Of a stretch of 37,653 bases of DNA, positions 16,704 to 24,180 are shown in pieces. The stretch's first letter is position 1; each line of letters begins with the position of its first letter. This DNA is from Lutibacter sp. (GTDB taxonomy: Bacteria > Bacteroidota > Bacteroidia > Flavobacteriales > Flavobacteriaceae): NCBI GenBank assembly GCA_030694935.1, contig JAUYUA010000001.1:1-37653 (forward strand). Direction: 5' to 3'. Both the position numbers and the translations under genes were made by a program. The notes under the pieces were generated by a model. It was not told where the DNA came from and did not search any database. It saw nothing but the letters and a program-made list of their open reading frames with translations.

Positions 16704-18773
16704 ATGAAATTATTTAAATATTTTTTAAGTGCGATTTTAGTCGTAACAGCTATTTGGAGTTGTACCGATGAGGATTTTGGCAGCCTTGATTTTTTATCAA
16801 CCGCCACTCCCCCAACTAACGTATCTGCGTTATTTAAAGTAACCCAAGACAATACGGGTCTAGTTTCAATAGCCCCAACTGCTGAAGGTGCTGTTTATTT
16901 TGAAGTTAAATATGGTGATGCAACTACCTCAGTTGCCAGAGTTGCTCCAGGTAAGTTAGTAAATCATACTTATGCAGAAGGTAATTATTCTGTAACTATA
17001 TCTGCATATGGAATTACCGGTTCAAAAACAGAAGTTACAAAAAATTTAGTGGTTTCTTTTAAAACACCTGAATTTGGCACAAATCCAATCATTGCAAATG
17101 ATGCAGCAAAATCAAAAAAAGTAAATGTAACAGTACCTAATGATGCTAAATTTGCAGTTTTTTTCGATGTGTATTTTGTTGAAAATGGCGTTGAAACTAT
17201 TCTATCAGCAAATGTAGGCGATACTGTTTCTTATCAATACGCTAATGCAGGTTTATACACTATTAAAATAGTATTAAAAGGAGCAGCAATAGCTACTGCA
17301 GAATTTACAGTAACAAATTTTCAAGTAACCGAAATTTTACAGCCTATTAAATCAGCACCAACACAACCAGGAAGACTTGCTACAGATTATATCTCTATTT
17401 TTAGTGATGCTTATACCAATGTTGCTGGAAGTGATTTTAACCCATGGTGGTGGCAAAATACAATTTATACAGCATTTAATTTGAATGGTGATGCTATGCT
17501 TCAATATAGCAACTTAAATTACCAAGGTATTCAAATTGGTACGGCACAAGATGTAACTTCTATGGAAACTTTACATATTGATGTTTGGTCGTCAGTTGCC
17601 AATAATGTAAAATTCTTCCCGCTTCCTGTTGGAATAGCTGCAGCAAATGAAAAATTCTTCACTTTAAATCTTTTGGCAGACCAATGGAATAGTTTTGATA
17701 TTCCATTGTCATATTTTGCAGATCAAGGTTTAGCATTAGACAATATTCATCAGTTTAAATTTGAAGGTACAGGAACAATATTTGTAGATAACATCTATTT
17801 TTATAAAGCACCATCAGTACCATCAATATTAGCAGGATCGTGGAAATTGGCGCCAATAGCCTATGCTTTAAAAGTTGGACCAACTTATGGCTCAGGAGAT
17901 TGGTGGGGAAATAGTGCTGCTGATGTAATAACAAGAGCTTGCCTTTTTGATGATGAATATGTTTTTGCTAACGATGGATCGTTTAAAAATATGTTAGGCG
18001 GTTCTACTTGGATTGAAGGATGGCAAGGAACAGAAGGCTGTGGAACTCCCGTTGCACCGCATAATGGAACAGTTAATTCATCATTTTACTATGATGAAGC
18101 TACAAGCAAACTTACTATTACTGGAAAAGGTGCTTATTTAGGAATTCCTAAACCATATTCTGGAGGAGAACTTTCTTCACCCGCAAACGCTCCAGATTCA
18201 ATTACATACGATGTAATGCTTTCTAACAATAACAATACAATGACTTTAGTTCTTTATTACGGAGCAGGTTTTTGGACCTTTGAACTTGTTAGAGATGTAT
18301 CTCCAATTGTTGGAAATTGGAAAATTGCACCTGAAGCTGGTGCTTTAGCTGTAGGGCCATCACTTGGAAATTATAGTTGGTGGGGAAATAGTGCTGGAGA
18401 TGTAACAACAAGAGCGTGTCTTTTTGATGATAAATATGTTTTTGCTGCAAATGGATCATTTAGCAATGTACAAGATGGAAGTACTTGGATTGAAGGTTGG
18501 CAAGGTGTTGAGGGCTGTGGAACTCCTGTAGCTCCTCACAACGGATCAGCAATAGCAACGTATTCTTATAATGAAACAGCAGGTACTGTTACTGTTACAG
18601 GTACAGGCGCTTATTTAGGACTTCCAAAACCGTTTAATGGTGGAGAATTATCTAATCCTGCAAATGCACCAGGTTCAATTACCTATAATGTTGCATTTTC
18701 TGATGGAGGAAATACGATGTCATTAGTGCTATTTTATGGTTCAGGATATTGGTCATTCAAACTTGTTAAGTAA
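16704..18773 (+). CDS. Surface glycan-binding lipoprotein with PKD-like module and duplicated C-terminal domain
   Basis: The protein has 689 residues. The lipoprotein signal ends at IWSC (Cys20), followed by TDEDFG, an acidic surface-export-like signal. A PKD-like Ig module occupies about 35-125 (TPPTNVSALFKV to KNLVVSF), and a second Ig-like stretch about 126-210. A jelly-roll, CBM-like domain spans about 220-370 (DFNPWWWQNTIYTAFNL, MLQYSNLNYQGIQIG, GTIFVDNIYFYK). Two tandem copies of a domain of about 150 residues follow, at about 379-531 and 538-689. Both contain WWGNSA, TRACLFDD, STWIEGWQG, EGCGTPVAPHNG and GAYLG.PKP. It takes the SusE/SusF or SGBP position and is predicted to hold glucan at the cell surface. 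It lies 12 bases after susD. The duplicated domain is not one I can name. Confidence 0.85.
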   Translation: MKLFKYFLSAILVVTAIWSCTDEDFGSLDFLSTATPPTNVSALFKVTQDNTGLVSIAPTAEGAVYFEVKYGDATTSVARVAPGKLVNHTYAEGNYSVTISAYGITGSKTEVTKNLVVSFKTPEFGTNPIIANDAAKSKKVNVTVPNDAKFAVFFDVYFVENGVETILSANVGDTVSYQYANAGLYTIKIVLKGAAIATAEFTVTNFQVTEILQPIKSAPTQPGRLATDYISIFSDAYTNVAGSDFNPWWWQNTIYTAFNLNGDAMLQYSNLNYQGIQIGTAQDVTSMETLHIDVWSSVANNVKFFPLPVGIAAANEKFFTLNLLADQWNSFDIPLSYFADQGLALDNIHQFKFEGTGTIFVDNIYFYKAPSVPSILAGSWKLAPIAYALKVGPTYGSGDWWGNSAADVITRACLFDDEYVFANDGSFKNMLGGSTWIEGWQGTEGCGTPVAPHNGTVNSSFYYDEATSKLTITGKGAYLGIPKPYSGGELSSPANAPDSITYDVMLSNNNNTMTLVLYYGAGFWTFELVRDVSPIVGNWKIAPEAGALAVGPSLGNYSWWGNSAGDVTTRACLFDDKYVFAANGSFSNVQDGSTWIEGWQGVEGCGTPVAPHNGSAIATYSYNETAGTVTVTGTGAYLGLPKPFNGGELSNPANAPGSITYNVAFSDGGNTMSLVLFYGSGYWSFKLVK
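17838..18770 (+). repeat. Tandem intragenic duplication of a domain of about 150 codons
   Basis: Copy 1 (about 17838-18290) and copy 2 (about 18315-18770) encode the same domain in direct order, separated by a short linker. Long stretches are identical at protein level (STWIEGWQG, GCGTPVAPHNG, TRACLFDD). Differences are spread across the domain, so the duplication is not brand new. Confidence 0.9.
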
Positions 18774-18790
18774 TTATAAAATTTAAAAAA

Positions 18791-19729
18791 ATGAAAAACA
18801 TAAAATATATAATTAGTCTTATACTTACAATAACATTTTTTGTAGGTTGCGAAAAAGAAACTTACGAATTTGGGGACTTAACCACTCCTACCAATATTGT
18901 AATAAATACAGAAATTGTTGGTCAAAGTTCTGCCTTTCCTGATGGGGATGGTTCTGGCTTGGTAAAAATTTCTGTAACTGCAGATAATGCTTTTACCTAT
19001 CACATAGGATATAATAAATTGGATGACTATGGGAATGTAAATTTGGTTGTATTACCAGGTGGAGTTACTACTAAAAAATTTACCAATCCTGGTATAAATA
19101 CTTTCAGAATTACTGTTGTGGCTTTTGGTAAAGGAGGAGTATCTTCTAATTTAACAAAAGACATTTCTGTAAGAAGTGATTTTGTTCCTGACCCATTAAT
19201 TGTGACTGCATTGACAAATAACGGTTCTAAAACTTGGATTGTTGATAAAGATGTAACCGGCCATTTAGGTGTTGCGCCTTGGGCTTCTTTTACGCCTATT
19301 TGGTGGGAAGCAGGTATTAATGAAAAGGTAGCTTGCTGTAACTGCTTTTATACTGCCAAATTTAAATTCACAAAAAATGCCAATGGAACATTTACCTTAA
19401 ATGTTGATGCTCCTGATGGTGCTTTTACTAAAACTGGTGCTTTAACATTTCTTCCAGGAATACCTGCAAGTGGTGCTGAAGGTTGTTATTCGGAATATAC
19501 AGGAGGCACTTCTAATTTTAATTTTATACCTGCAAGTACTGGAATTCCTTTAAGCAATCCTTCAACACAAACAAGTATAAAATTAGATGATCATAATACC
19601 TTTATTGGATATGGAGCTACACAAGACGAATATGAAATATTGGCTATTACATCAAGTTATATGTATTTAAGAGCTCAAGGAACTGAAACTGGAAATTCTT
19701 GGTATTTAAAATTAAAACCAGCACCATAA
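18791..19729 (+). CDS. Second PUL binding lipoprotein with PKD-like module
   Basis: The protein has 312 residues, with the lipid-attachment Cys at about residue 20 (FFVGC, then EKETYE). A PKD-like module fills about 28-130. It begins TTPTNIVINTEIVG and contains FPDGDGSGLVKISVTADNA, closely matching the N-terminal module of the next gene, a GH16 enzyme. The C-terminal half (about 140-312) starts GSKTWIVDKDVTGHLGVAP, has a WW pair and several Cys (VACCNCFY), and ends GNSWYLKLKP. Its overall pattern (W, GxLGVxP, WW, closing YxI/W strand) resembles a diverged form of the duplicated domain in the preceding protein. No catalytic motif is visible, so glycan binding at the surface is the likely role. 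It is the last gene of the SusCD operon. Confidence 0.75.
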   Translation: MKNIKYIISLILTITFFVGCEKETYEFGDLTTPTNIVINTEIVGQSSAFPDGDGSGLVKISVTADNAFTYHIGYNKLDDYGNVNLVVLPGGVTTKKFTNPGINTFRITVVAFGKGGVSSNLTKDISVRSDFVPDPLIVTALTNNGSKTWIVDKDVTGHLGVAPWASFTPIWWEAGINEKVACCNCFYTAKFKFTKNANGTFTLNVDAPDGAFTKTGALTFLPGIPASGAEGCYSEYTGGTSNFNFIPASTGIPLSNPSTQTSIKLDDHNTFIGYGATQDEYEILAITSSYMYLRAQGTETGNSWYLKLKPAP

Positions 19730-19752
19730 AAAATTAACTAAAGTTTTTAAAA

Positions 19753-19783
19753 ACCCAGAGCGGATTTCGCTCTGGGTATTTTA
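19753..19783 (+). terminator. Rho-independent terminator ending the SusCD operon
   Basis: ACCCAGAGCG (19753-19762) and CGCTCTGGGT (19768-19777) form a perfect 10-base GC-rich stem with a 5-base loop, followed by ATTTTAAA. It lies 24 bases after the stop codon of the last gene and separates the transport genes from the hydrolase genes. Confidence 0.88.
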
Positions 19784-19805
19784 AACATATCATTAAAAAA
19801 ACAAT

Positions 19806-20885
19806 ATGCTTATTCTTTTCAAATTGCGCAAGTTTATTCTTCCTATTTTATTAATTTCAACACTGTTAATTGCTTGTGGAGGCGATGATAGTGATCCAAT
19901 TGACACAAGTACCCCTTCTAATCTTACGATCACTGCAAATCTTGTTGGCGCAAACACCAACAATCCAAATGGAGACGGCAGCGGCACAGTTATTTTTAAC
20001 TTTTCGGCCGACAATGCCACTTCTTATAAAATTAATTTTGGTAATGGCGATATTATTGAAACATCTGCTAAATCAATACCTTATACCTATACTGGTGCAG
20101 GTATTACCAATTATAATGTATTTGTTTCGGCTTATAAGGCCGATAAGTTTATTTCAAAAAGTATCACAATCACCATAAAGGTAAATTCAGGTCTTATTTT
20201 CTCTGATGAATTTGATACTCCCGGAAGTCCAAACACAAATAAATGGACTTATGATTTAGGTGCAGGAGGATGGGGAAATAATGAATCACAATATTATACC
20301 AACAGAACAGACAATGTTGTGATTGCCAATGGCATCTTAAAAATTACGGCAAAAAAGGAAAGTTACCAAGGTGCTGCATACACTTCAGCACGGATGAAAA
20401 CACAAGGTAAATTCGATTTTAAACAGGGCAAAGTTGAAGTAAGGGCAAAACTTCCACAAGGTGGAGGCACCTGGCCCGCAATATGGATGTTGGGCTCAAA
20501 TATTTCAACCGTAGGCTGGCCAGCTTGTGGAGAAGTTGATATCATGGAACATGCAGGAAACAGACAAGGAATTGTCTCAAGCGCTATGCATACACCTTCC
20601 AGTTATGGCAACACTTCAAATACCGGATCACAAACTTTGGCCGATGTATCAACGGCATTTCACGTTTATGCAGTCGAATGGACAAGTCAAAGTATGGTTT
20701 TTTCTGTTGATGGCGTGGTTCATTACACCTACAATCCTGCCATTAAAAATAGCAGTACTTGGCCTTTTGATTCCAATCAATTCCTGATTTTTAATGTGGC
20801 GATGGGCGGAACATTTGGCGGTGCGATAGATTCCAATTTCACAGAATCAAGCATGGAAATTGATTATGTAAGGGTTTACCAATAA
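19806..20885 (+). CDS. GH16 endo-beta-1,3-glucanase (laminarinase) lipoprotein with PKD-like module
   Basis: The protein has 359 residues. The lipoprotein signal ends LLIAC (Cys near 24), followed by GGDDSD, an acidic surface-type signal. A PKD-like module lies at about 35-130 (TPSNLTITANLVG, NPNGDGSGTVIFNFSADNA). The GH16 catalytic domain fills about 135-359. The motif GEVDIMEH supplies the nucleophile Glu243, helper Asp245 and acid/base Glu248. GTWPAIWMLG and WGNNESQYYT are further GH16 laminarinase hallmarks, as is the ending MEIDYVRVYQ. GH16 enzymes of this type cut internal beta-1,3 links of laminarin. The surface signal makes it the likely first-acting enzyme. It opens the hydrolase block downstream of the terminator. 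Confidence 0.93.
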   Translation: MLILFKLRKFILPILLISTLLIACGGDDSDPIDTSTPSNLTITANLVGANTNNPNGDGSGTVIFNFSADNATSYKINFGNGDIIETSAKSIPYTYTGAGITNYNVFVSAYKADKFISKSITITIKVNSGLIFSDEFDTPGSPNTNKWTYDLGAGGWGNNESQYYTNRTDNVVIANGILKITAKKESYQGAAYTSARMKTQGKFDFKQGKVEVRAKLPQGGGTWPAIWMLGSNISTVGWPACGEVDIMEHAGNRQGIVSSAMHTPSSYGNTSNTGSQTLADVSTAFHVYAVEWTSQSMVFSVDGVVHYTYNPAIKNSSTWPFDSNQFLIFNVAMGGTFGGAIDSNFTESSMEIDYVRVYQ

Positions 20886-20954
20886 TAATTTTTTTAATTC
20901 CTGATCACGTGTTTCAATTTAATTTGAAGCTATCATGAAAAATTAATTTGAATA

Positions 20955-21860
20955 ATGAATATTTTAAAAACACATCATCTTGTATCTTTTTTATCAATCT
21001 TTTTGATTTTTTCGTCCTGCGGTTCAAAAAAAACGACCATAAATTCTGAAGCTACCGCCAGTGATTCAAAGGTTTTATCGAAAAAAATCGAACAAATTAA
21101 AACGCCTAATAATGATTATCAATTAGTTTGGGCTGATGAATTTGACTATTCCGGCTTGCCCGATTCCACAAAATGGAATTATGATATTGGCGGTCACGGT
21201 TGGGGAAACAACGAGAAACAAATTTATCTGGAGAAATCATTTGAAAACTCCTACGTAAAAGACGGCAAACTTCATATCGCAGCCCTAAAAAAAGGTCATG
21301 AAAATATGCAATACACTTCTGCCCGATTAACAACTTACGACCGATTTTTAATCCAATACGGAAAAATTGAAGTGAAGGCAAAACTGCCAGAAGGAAAAGG
21401 AACTTGGCCTGCCATTTGGATGCTTCCCGAAACCATTCGCACAAAAGAAGAAGAATGGCCTTTATGCGGAGAAATTGACATTATGGAACACGTAGGAAAA
21501 GATCCAAACATGGTGCACGTTTCGCTGCATACTGAATTATACAATTTTTGGAAAAAAAATCAATATACTCATTTTGAAAGGTTGCCCGATGTTTTTAACG
21601 ACTTTCATTTATACGGAATTGAGTGGACCACTAACAGCATTAAATTTTTTATAGACAACAAGCTGTTTTATGAAGCCATTAAAGGTGAAAACGGAAAAGT
21701 GACCGCCAATGAAGGCTGGCCTTTTGAAAAACCTTACTATTTAATCTTAAATCTTGCCATTGGCGGCAATTGGGGCGGTGACGTTGATGACACTATTTTC
21801 CCGGCTGAAATGGAAATAGATTATGTGAGAATGTACCAAACTGTTGAACCTAAAAATTAA
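20955..21860 (+). CDS. GH16 endo-beta-1,3-glucanase lipoprotein (second copy)
   Basis: The protein has 301 residues. The lipid-attachment Cys lies in IFSSC (near residue 22), followed by GSKKTT, with no acidic run, which fits retention in the periplasm. The GH16 domain occupies about 55-300, with no extra module. The catalytic motif GEIDIMEH gives Glu173, Asp175 and Glu178. WGNNEKQIYLE, GTWPAIWMLPE and MEIDYVRMYQ match the other GH16. It probably shortens imported beta-1,3-gluco-oligosaccharides. The EEP gene starts just 1 base after its stop, so the two are co-transcribed and probably translationally coupled. Confidence 0.93.
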   Translation: MNILKTHHLVSFLSIFLIFSSCGSKKTTINSEATASDSKVLSKKIEQIKTPNNDYQLVWADEFDYSGLPDSTKWNYDIGGHGWGNNEKQIYLEKSFENSYVKDGKLHIAALKKGHENMQYTSARLTTYDRFLIQYGKIEVKAKLPEGKGTWPAIWMLPETIRTKEEEWPLCGEIDIMEHVGKDPNMVHVSLHTELYNFWKKNQYTHFERLPDVFNDFHLYGIEWTTNSIKFFIDNKLFYEAIKGENGKVTANEGWPFEKPYYLILNLAIGGNWGGDVDDTIFPAEMEIDYVRMYQTVEPKN

Positions 21861-21861
21861 C

Positions 21862-22698
21862 ATGAAAAAATCTGTTTTTTTACTGTTTTTTATGCTGATA
21901 AGTGTGTTTATAAATGCGCAGACTTTGAATGTTATGACCTATAACATTCGGTTGGACGTTGCGGTTGACGGTGAAAATGCCTGGCCGCTGAGGAAAGAAT
22001 TACTTACCTCACAAATTCAATTTTATGAACCTGATATTTTTGGAATCCAGGAAGCAAAACCAAATCAAGTTGTTGATATCTCAACAATGCTCCCTAAATA
22101 CGATCAGGTTGGTATTGGACGGGAAGGAAAAGGAAAAGGGGAATCCTCCAATATTTATTACAAAAAAGACCGATTTCTGCTCAAAGAAACGAACACATTT
22201 TGGCTTTCTGAAACCCCAAACATCATTTCAAAAGGCTGGGATGCGGCATTTAACAGAGTTTGCACCTATGCCCTGCTTAAAGATAAAAAAACAAAAAAAA
22301 ATATTTGGGTTTTCAATACGCATTTGGACCATAAGGGTGATGCAGCCAGAACTAAAGGCATTGAATTGATACTTTCAAAAATTGCGGAAGTAAACACTAA
22401 AAATTACGACGTGATATTTATGGGTGATTTTAATTCTGAACCCCATGAAGATCGAATCATTTCACTAAAAAATCACATGAATGACAGCAGAGATATTTCT
22501 GAAGAAAAACCTTTTGGGCCAACAGGAACTTTTAATGGATTTAACCACCATGAACCTGTAACCATATTGATTGATTATATTTTTATCTCTAAAGACAGTG
22601 ATTTAAAAGTTAGTAAATATGCAATTTTAAGCGATTCAAAAGATTTGAAATATCCTTCGGACCATTTGCCTGTTTATGTTAAATTAACTTATCAATAA
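21862..22698 (+). CDS. Secreted endonuclease/exonuclease/phosphatase (EEP) family protein
   Basis: The protein has 278 residues from the ATG at 21862. A longer frame from 21844 would overlap the GH16 gene and lacks a good signal, whereas MKKSVFLLFFMLISVFINAQ is a clear signal peptide. The EEP fold is shown by MTYNIRLD (metal-site Asn), GIQEAK (metal-binding Glu), VFNTHLDHKGD, FMGDFNSEP (Asp and Asn), and YPSDHLPV (the C-terminal Asp-His pair). The family hydrolyses phosphodiester or phosphomonoester bonds in nucleic acids, lipids or sugar phosphates; the substrate here is unknown. Its stop overlaps the GH30 start (TAATG) and its start sits 1 base after a GH16 gene, so it is firmly part of the glucan operon although no phosphate step is expected in glucan breakdown. 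Confidence 0.88.
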   Translation: MKKSVFLLFFMLISVFINAQTLNVMTYNIRLDVAVDGENAWPLRKELLTSQIQFYEPDIFGIQEAKPNQVVDISTMLPKYDQVGIGREGKGKGESSNIYYKKDRFLLKETNTFWLSETPNIISKGWDAAFNRVCTYALLKDKKTKKNIWVFNTHLDHKGDAARTKGIELILSKIAEVNTKNYDVIFMGDFNSEPHEDRIISLKNHMNDSRDISEEKPFGPTGTFNGFNHHEPVTILIDYIFISKDSDLKVSKYAILSDSKDLKYPSDHLPVYVKLTYQ

Positions 22699-24152
22699 TG
22701 AAAAATAAAATATTTACGATGATGAAATCTCTAATTTTAATTTTTGCTTTTATTGCCTTAAACAATTGCAGCAAACAAAATAATGAAGACAATAATCCAT
22801 TGCCTGAGCCGCCGGCAGTAACCAATGAAGTAGATTTTTGGCTCACAAAAGCTGATCAATCCGTGAAACTTCAAAAACAAACAGGTATTTTGGCATTTAG
22901 AGATTCCTATAACAATTACCCAAACATTGAAGTTGACGATTCTCAAACTTTTCAAACTGTTGACGGATTTGGATTTTCGCTTACCGGCGGAAGCGCCCAA
23001 GTCATCAATTCGTTAAATGCCGATAAAAAACAAGCTTTGTTGCAAGAATTATTTGGTGTAAATGAAAATGCGATTTCCATTAATTATTTAAGAATCAGCA
23101 TAGGCGCATCAGATTTGGATGCCTCCGTTTTTTCTTACAACGATTTGCCTGCTGGACAAACCGACATGAACTTGACACAATTTAGTTTGGCTCCGGATAT
23201 GGTAAATTTAATTCCGCTGTTGAAAGAAATTTTAAGTATCAATCCAGCTATCAAAATAATGGGAAGCCCTTGGTCTCCGTCGGTTTGGATGAAAGATAAC
23301 AACAGCAGCATTGGCGGCAGTTTACAACCAAAATATTATGGCGTTTATGCACAATATTTTGTCAAATATATCCAAAAAATGAAAGCTGAAGGCATTACTG
23401 TTGATGCCATAACCATACAAAATGAACCTTTGCATCCGGGAAACAATCCAAGTTTGTTAATGCTCGCCCCACAGCAGGCCGATTTTATTAAAAACCATCT
23501 TGGCCCTGCGTTTCAATCGGCAAATATCAACACAAAAATCATTATTTACGACCACAATTGCGACAAACCTGATTATCCAATTTCCATTTTAAATGATCCA
23601 GCCGCCAAACAATATATTGCAGGCTCAGCATTTCATTTATATGCTGGCGATATCAGCGCTTTATCAACTGTAAAAAATGCACATCCCGACAAAGATTTAT
23701 ATTTTACGGAGCAGTATACGCCAAGCAACGGTGATTTCAGCGGTGATTTAAAATGGCATTTAAAGAATGTGGTTATTGGGTCTATGAGAAATTGGAGCAA
23801 AACTGCGCTTGAATGGAATATAGCGAATGATGCTTCTTTTGGTCCTCATACACCGGGCGGATGCACCACTTGTAAAGGAGCTATAACCATAAATAGCAGC
23901 ACTTCCTACGCCAAAAATGTGGGATACTATATTGTTGGCCACGCATCTAAATTTGTGCCAACGGGTTCTGTAAGAATTGGCAGTAATGTCACTGGAAATT
24001 TACACAATGTCGCTTTTAAAACTCCCGCAGGAAAAAAGGTTTTAATTGTTTTAAATGATGGCAATTCAGCGGAATTGTTTAATATTAAATACCATGGAAA
24101 ATGGATCACAACCTCCTTAGATGGCGGTGCTGCCGGAACCTATGTTTGGTAA
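22698..24152 (+). CDS. GH30 glycoside hydrolase lipoprotein (likely beta-1,6-glucan active), copy 1
   Basis: The protein has 484 residues. The lipoprotein signal ends ALNNC (Cys near 24), followed by SKQNNEDNN. The GH30 fold is indicated by QTVDGFGFSLTGGSAQ near residue 92, GSPWSPSVWMKDN, and the acid/base motif ITIQNEPLHPGNNPS (Glu243). The nucleophile lies in LYFTEQYT (Glu338). The C-terminal beta domain ends with the strand pattern KKVLIVLNDGNSAELFNIKY. GH30 members in beta-glucan PULs often cleave beta-1,6 links, which would remove laminarin side chains; exo-glucosidase activity is also possible. The start overlaps the EEP stop. An internal ATG at about codon 8-9 would also keep the signal. 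Confidence 0.9.
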   Translation: MKNKIFTMMKSLILIFAFIALNNCSKQNNEDNNPLPEPPAVTNEVDFWLTKADQSVKLQKQTGILAFRDSYNNYPNIEVDDSQTFQTVDGFGFSLTGGSAQVINSLNADKKQALLQELFGVNENAISINYLRISIGASDLDASVFSYNDLPAGQTDMNLTQFSLAPDMVNLIPLLKEILSINPAIKIMGSPWSPSVWMKDNNSSIGGSLQPKYYGVYAQYFVKYIQKMKAEGITVDAITIQNEPLHPGNNPSLLMLAPQQADFIKNHLGPAFQSANINTKIIIYDHNCDKPDYPISILNDPAAKQYIAGSAFHLYAGDISALSTVKNAHPDKDLYFTEQYTPSNGDFSGDLKWHLKNVVIGSMRNWSKTALEWNIANDASFGPHTPGGCTTCKGAITINSSTSYAKNVGYYIVGHASKFVPTGSVRIGSNVTGNLHNVAFKTPAGKKVLIVLNDGNSAELFNIKYHGKWITTSLDGGAAGTYVW

Positions 24153-24180
24153 AAAAATAATCACTAAATAATATAAACAG

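Noticed and set aside
19870-20178. 102-residue frame overlapping the first GH16 gene
   Set aside because: It is an out-of-frame reading of the PKD-like module; the GH16 frame has a signal, domain and catalytic motif.
20886-20954. CACGTG and TTCAA/TTGAA near-palindromes between the two GH16 genes
   Set aside because: They are too short and AT-rich to separate from chance, and no promoter box lies nearby.
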